From: an uncultured Eubacteriales bacterium
GTDB lineage: Bacteria; Bacillota; Clostridia; Peptostreptococcales; Anaerovoracaceae
Assembly (NCBI GenBank): GCA_902797405.1
Contig: CADBSP010000078.1
Span: 1-8,024, forward strand
Length of the DNA stretch: 8,024 bases
Reading direction: 5' to 3'
A program made the position numbers and the translations under genes. The notes under the pieces are model-generated. The model had not been told where the DNA came from and searched no databases. It saw only the letters and a list, made by a program, of their open reading frames with translations. This document shows, one piece after another, positions 6,517 to 8,024 of this stretch. The first letter of the stretch is position 1. Each line of letters opens with the position of its first letter.

Positions 6517-6575
6517 ACTATTACCTTTGCTTTGCTCCTCATTTTACTTGATGCAACTCTTTTCACCAGTCGCAT
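6504..6575 (-). CDS. Possible 23-residue leader peptide overlapping the hisD start
   Basis: An ATG at 6575 opens a 23-codon frame (MRLVKRVASSKMRSKAKVIV...) ending with TAA at 6504, so it overlaps the first 13 nt of hisD in another frame. GGAAG lies 7 nt before its ATG, which is better spaced than the hisD site itself. The peptide is basic (eight Lys/Arg) and contains no His codon, so it is not a classical his attenuator peptide. It could couple translation to hisD. The strand is purine-rich here, so a chance Shine-Dalgarno match is quite possible. Confidence 0.25.
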   Translation of the reverse strand: MRLVKRVASSKMRSKAKVIVWNL

Positions 6576-6761
6576 TTTTTAACTTCCTTTTTTTAATTCA
6601 TTTTTTCAATATATATTCTCAAATTGCACTGATAGCAATCCTTCTCTTCTTTTTTTTCATTCTCTTATTGCAAATTATTGATTTTGGTATTTATTGCTTT
6701 ATTCCTAACTTTGCTTCTCTCTAGTATAAATAGAATTATAAATTCTTTCTCCTTGTTTTGC
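6576..6761. other. A/T-rich non-coding gap upstream of hisD
   Basis: The stretch is strongly T-rich on the plus strand and A-rich on the minus strand, with several runs of six to eight T. It should hold the hisD promoter. TATACT and TATAAT, read on the minus strand near 6722-6740, are -10 candidates, but I cannot pair them with a clear -35. Small inverted repeats are visible: ATTGC...GCAAT (6623-6639) and GAATT-ATA-AATTC (6733-6745). No T-box motif or other riboswitch core was recognised. The open frame across 6461-6724 on the plus strand is a hydrophobic product of the T-runs and is not called as a gene. Confidence 0.6.
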
Positions 6762-6793
6762 AAAAGGACGGCCTCCATCGGAAACCGTCCTTT
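6762..6793 (-). terminator. Intrinsic terminator of the rpsF-ssb-rpsR operon
   Basis: On the minus strand AAAGGACGG (6793-6785) pairs with CCGTCCTTT (6771-6763) around a 13-nt loop, and a run of T ends at 6762. It lies about 70 nt beyond the rpsR stop. In the tail between them, a short GAAA-loop hairpin can be drawn near 6805-6820. The stem core GGACGG/CCGTCC matches the hairpin at 4861-4886. Confidence 0.75.
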
Positions 6794-6864
6794 ATAAAAA
6801 TTGATCTAGGCTTTCGCTTAGTTTTGCGGGTACGATTTAAGAACCCACGAATCTTCATTAGAGC

Positions 6865-7104
6865 TTATTCTGCTACGTAAGGCAGCAGTGCTACGATTCT
6901 GGCTCTCTTTACAGCGGTTGTAATGTCGCGCTGATGAATTGCACAAGCACCTGTGACTCTTCTTGGAAGGATTTTACCTCTCTCGGTAATAAACTTTTTA
7001 AGCTTTTCTGTATCCTTGTAGTCTATAGTCTCAGTGCTGTCAGCACAGAACTGGCATACTTTTTTTCTTCTCATGCCGCCTGTAGGTCTTCTTTTTTCAG
7101 CCAT
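6865..7104 (-). CDS. rpsR: 30S ribosomal protein S18, zinc-type
   Basis: S18 binds the central domain (platform) of 16S rRNA as a heterodimer with S6. The 79-residue protein carries the family core IDYKD, LKKFITERGKI, RRVTG and a C-terminal VKRAR...ALLPY. Cysteines C17 and C20 (VCQFC) with C54 and H57 (GACAIHQRD) form a plausible zinc site, the so-called C+ form known from several Gram-positive lineages; the C- form, as in E. coli, lacks these. An excellent AAAGGAG lies about 5 nt before the ATG. It is the last gene of the rpsF-ssb-rpsR operon, 50 nt after ssb. Zinc-type ribosomal proteins sometimes have zinc-independent paralogues elsewhere; none is seen here. Confidence 0.98.
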   Translation of the reverse strand: MAEKRRPTGGMRRKKVCQFCADSTETIDYKDTEKLKKFITERGKILPRRVTGACAIHQRDITTAVKRARIVALLPYVAE

Positions 7105-7154
7105 GATATCTCCTTTCTTAGCTCCGACGCAATCTATAACGCGTCAGGCATATT

Positions 7155-7658
7155 TTAGAACGGGACATCCTCGTCGATCGTCTGGAAGGAGTCAGGCATT
7201 TCGGCCTCAAATCCATCCGGTTCCGGAGAACCTGTGTCGAAGGATAAGGATGCTTCCTGTGGGGCACTGTAACTCTGCTGAGCAGGAGCCGGTGCACTTG
7301 GTGCGGAATATCCGCCTGCGCCGGAACCGGCTTCTTTACGGTCTCCCCATTCCAGGAATTCGACTCTATCAGCAATTACGTCAGTGGTGTAGACGGTCTT
7401 TCCGTCCTTATCCTGGTATGATCCCGTTTGGATTCTTCCCTGGATTCCCACCATTCTTCCTTTAGCAAGGTACCTTTCGCAGTTCTCAGCCTGCTTTCCG
7501 AATACCGTTATTCTGATGAAGTCCGTCTCCCTATCTTTCCCTGAACGAACAGGTCTATCTACTGCCAGGCTGAACTTTGCTACAGCCATCTGGGATCCTG
7601 ATGTATATCTAAGTTCCGGGTCTCTGGTTAATCTTCCGATCAAAATTACGCTATTCAT
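7155..7658 (-). CDS. ssb: Single-stranded DNA-binding protein
   Basis: SSB coats single-stranded DNA in replication, repair and recombination and recruits partner enzymes. The 167-residue protein has an N-terminal OB-fold (about 1-107), opening MNSVILIGRLTRDPELRYT with the typical FSLAVDRP and ITVFGKQAE motifs. A flexible Gly/Ala/Pro/Ser/Gln linker (about 110-150) follows, then an acidic tip ending DEDVPF that matches the conserved partner-binding tail. AGAGAGG lies 7 nt before the ATG. Its place between rpsF and rpsR (26 and 50 nt gaps) is the standard Firmicute arrangement, so it is the primary replicative SSB rather than a plasmid or phage copy. Confidence 0.98.
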   Translation of the reverse strand: MNSVILIGRLTRDPELRYTSGSQMAVAKFSLAVDRPVRSGKDRETDFIRITVFGKQAENCERYLAKGRMVGIQGRIQTGSYQDKDGKTVYTTDVIADRVEFLEWGDRKEAGSGAGGYSAPSAPAPAQQSYSAPQEASLSFDTGSPEPDGFEAEMPDSFQTIDEDVPF

Positions 7659-7684
7659 ATCTTTACCTCTCTGTCTTCTAGGAC

Positions 7685-7972
7685 TTATGCTTCCTTGCTG
7701 ATAATGATGTGCCTCATATAGTCATCAGAAATCTTAAGTCTTCTGTCAAGCTCCAGTGGCAATGTTGGTTCAGCTTGGAACTGAATCACTGCATAGAATC
7801 CTTCGGACTTCTTCTGGATTGGATAAGCCAATCTTCTGAGTCCCCAGACATCTACGTCGCCTACTGTTCCGTTTTCAGAAGAGATAATCTCTTTGACTCT
7901 TTCCACGGCGGCATCCTTTTTATCATCTTCCAATGTCGGATCGATGACGAACAGGACTTCGTAGTTATTCAT
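7685..7972 (-). CDS. rpsF: 30S ribosomal protein S6
   Basis: S6 is a small ferredoxin-like-fold protein that pairs with S18 on the 30S platform. The 95-residue product opens MNNYEVLFVIDPTL and contains WGLRRLAYPI, the conserved EGFY strand (KSEGFYAVIQF) and a C-terminal D-YMRHI, all typical. The ATG at 7972 is chosen because GGAGG lies 8 nt upstream. A GTG three codons earlier (7981) overlaps that GGAGG and cannot use it. It is the first gene of the operon with ssb and rpsR; the operon promoter must lie beyond the right edge. Confidence 0.97.
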   Translation of the reverse strand: MNNYEVLFVIDPTLEDDKKDAAVERVKEIISSENGTVGDVDVWGLRRLAYPIQKKSEGFYAVIQFQAEPTLPLELDRRLKISDDYMRHIIISKEA

Positions 7973-7999
7973 TCGTTTCACCTCCCTATGGTCTTAATG

Positions 8000-8019
8000 G
8001 CGCAGCTCTCATACTGCGC
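8000..8019 (-). promoter_or_regulatory. Hairpin in the rpsF leader
   Basis: On the minus strand GCGCAG (8019-8014) and CTGCGC (8005-8000) form a perfect 6-bp stem with an 8-nt loop, just upstream of the rpsF ribosome binding site. rpsF leaders in many bacteria carry an RNA that binds the S6:S18 complex for feedback control. The visible part does not show the CCG box I would expect for that motif, and the leader is cut by the window edge, so the assignment is only a possibility. Confidence 0.3.
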
Positions 8020-8024
8020 AGAGA

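Noticed and set aside
6461..6724. Hydrophobic 87-residue plus-strand frame resembling a small membrane protein
   Set aside because: It arises from T-runs in the A/T-rich gap, overlaps the hisD start in antisense, and has no ribosome binding site before its ATG.
6517..6864. Histidine T-box or other riboswitch upstream of hisD
   Set aside because: No T-box core (GGTGG-ACCGCG type) or other conserved riboswitch core was found on the minus strand, and the terminator at 6762-6793 fits the end of the rpsR operon.

Overview
The window reads as a chromosomal segment of a low-to-moderate G+C Clostridia-like Firmicute (Bacillota). This rests on the rpsF-ssb-rpsR operon, a zinc-type (four-ligand) S18, an SSB ending DEDVPF, a long-type PurB, strong purine-rich Shine-Dalgarno sites, and a zinc-ribbon/transmembrane protein of a kind common in clostridia. 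The species cannot be named from the sequence alone.

Layout. Positions 1-1716 (minus) hold a membrane protein with an N-terminal zinc ribbon. It is cut by the left edge, so it has no stop codon in the window. Its promoter and the purB promoter lie back to back in 1766-1809. purB (1846-3303, plus) and alr (3471-4769, plus) follow, separated by a gap that carries a clean seven-unit 13-bp tandem repeat. Positions 4827-5017 are a dense cluster of hairpins and T-runs between the convergent alr and hisD genes. hisD (5029-6516, minus) has a 348-bp A/T-rich upstream gap. Positions 6865-7972 (minus) are the conserved operon rpsF-ssb-rpsR, closed by a terminator at 6762-6793.

How the genes work together. 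PurB acts in purine synthesis, Alr makes D-alanine for the cell wall, and HisD catalyses the last step of histidine synthesis (or is a paralogue of that enzyme). S6, SSB and S18 serve the ribosome and DNA replication/repair. Apart from the rpsF operon there is no obvious pathway clustering; hisD stands alone, with no other his gene in view.

Three start sites are better placed using sequence signals: purB at 1846 (not 1816), rpsF at the ATG at 7972 (not the GTG at 7981), and the zinc-ribbon gene at a TTG at 1716 (an in-frame ATG at 1782 lies upstream of its likely transcription start).

The window looks mostly housekeeping, and I see no defence system, mobile element or biosynthetic cluster. 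The unusual material is low-complexity and repeat DNA: extra segments inside Alr and HisD, 42-bp and Thr-codon repeats in the zinc-ribbon gene, the 13-bp array, and a terminator cluster whose arms can pair in several mutually exclusive ways.
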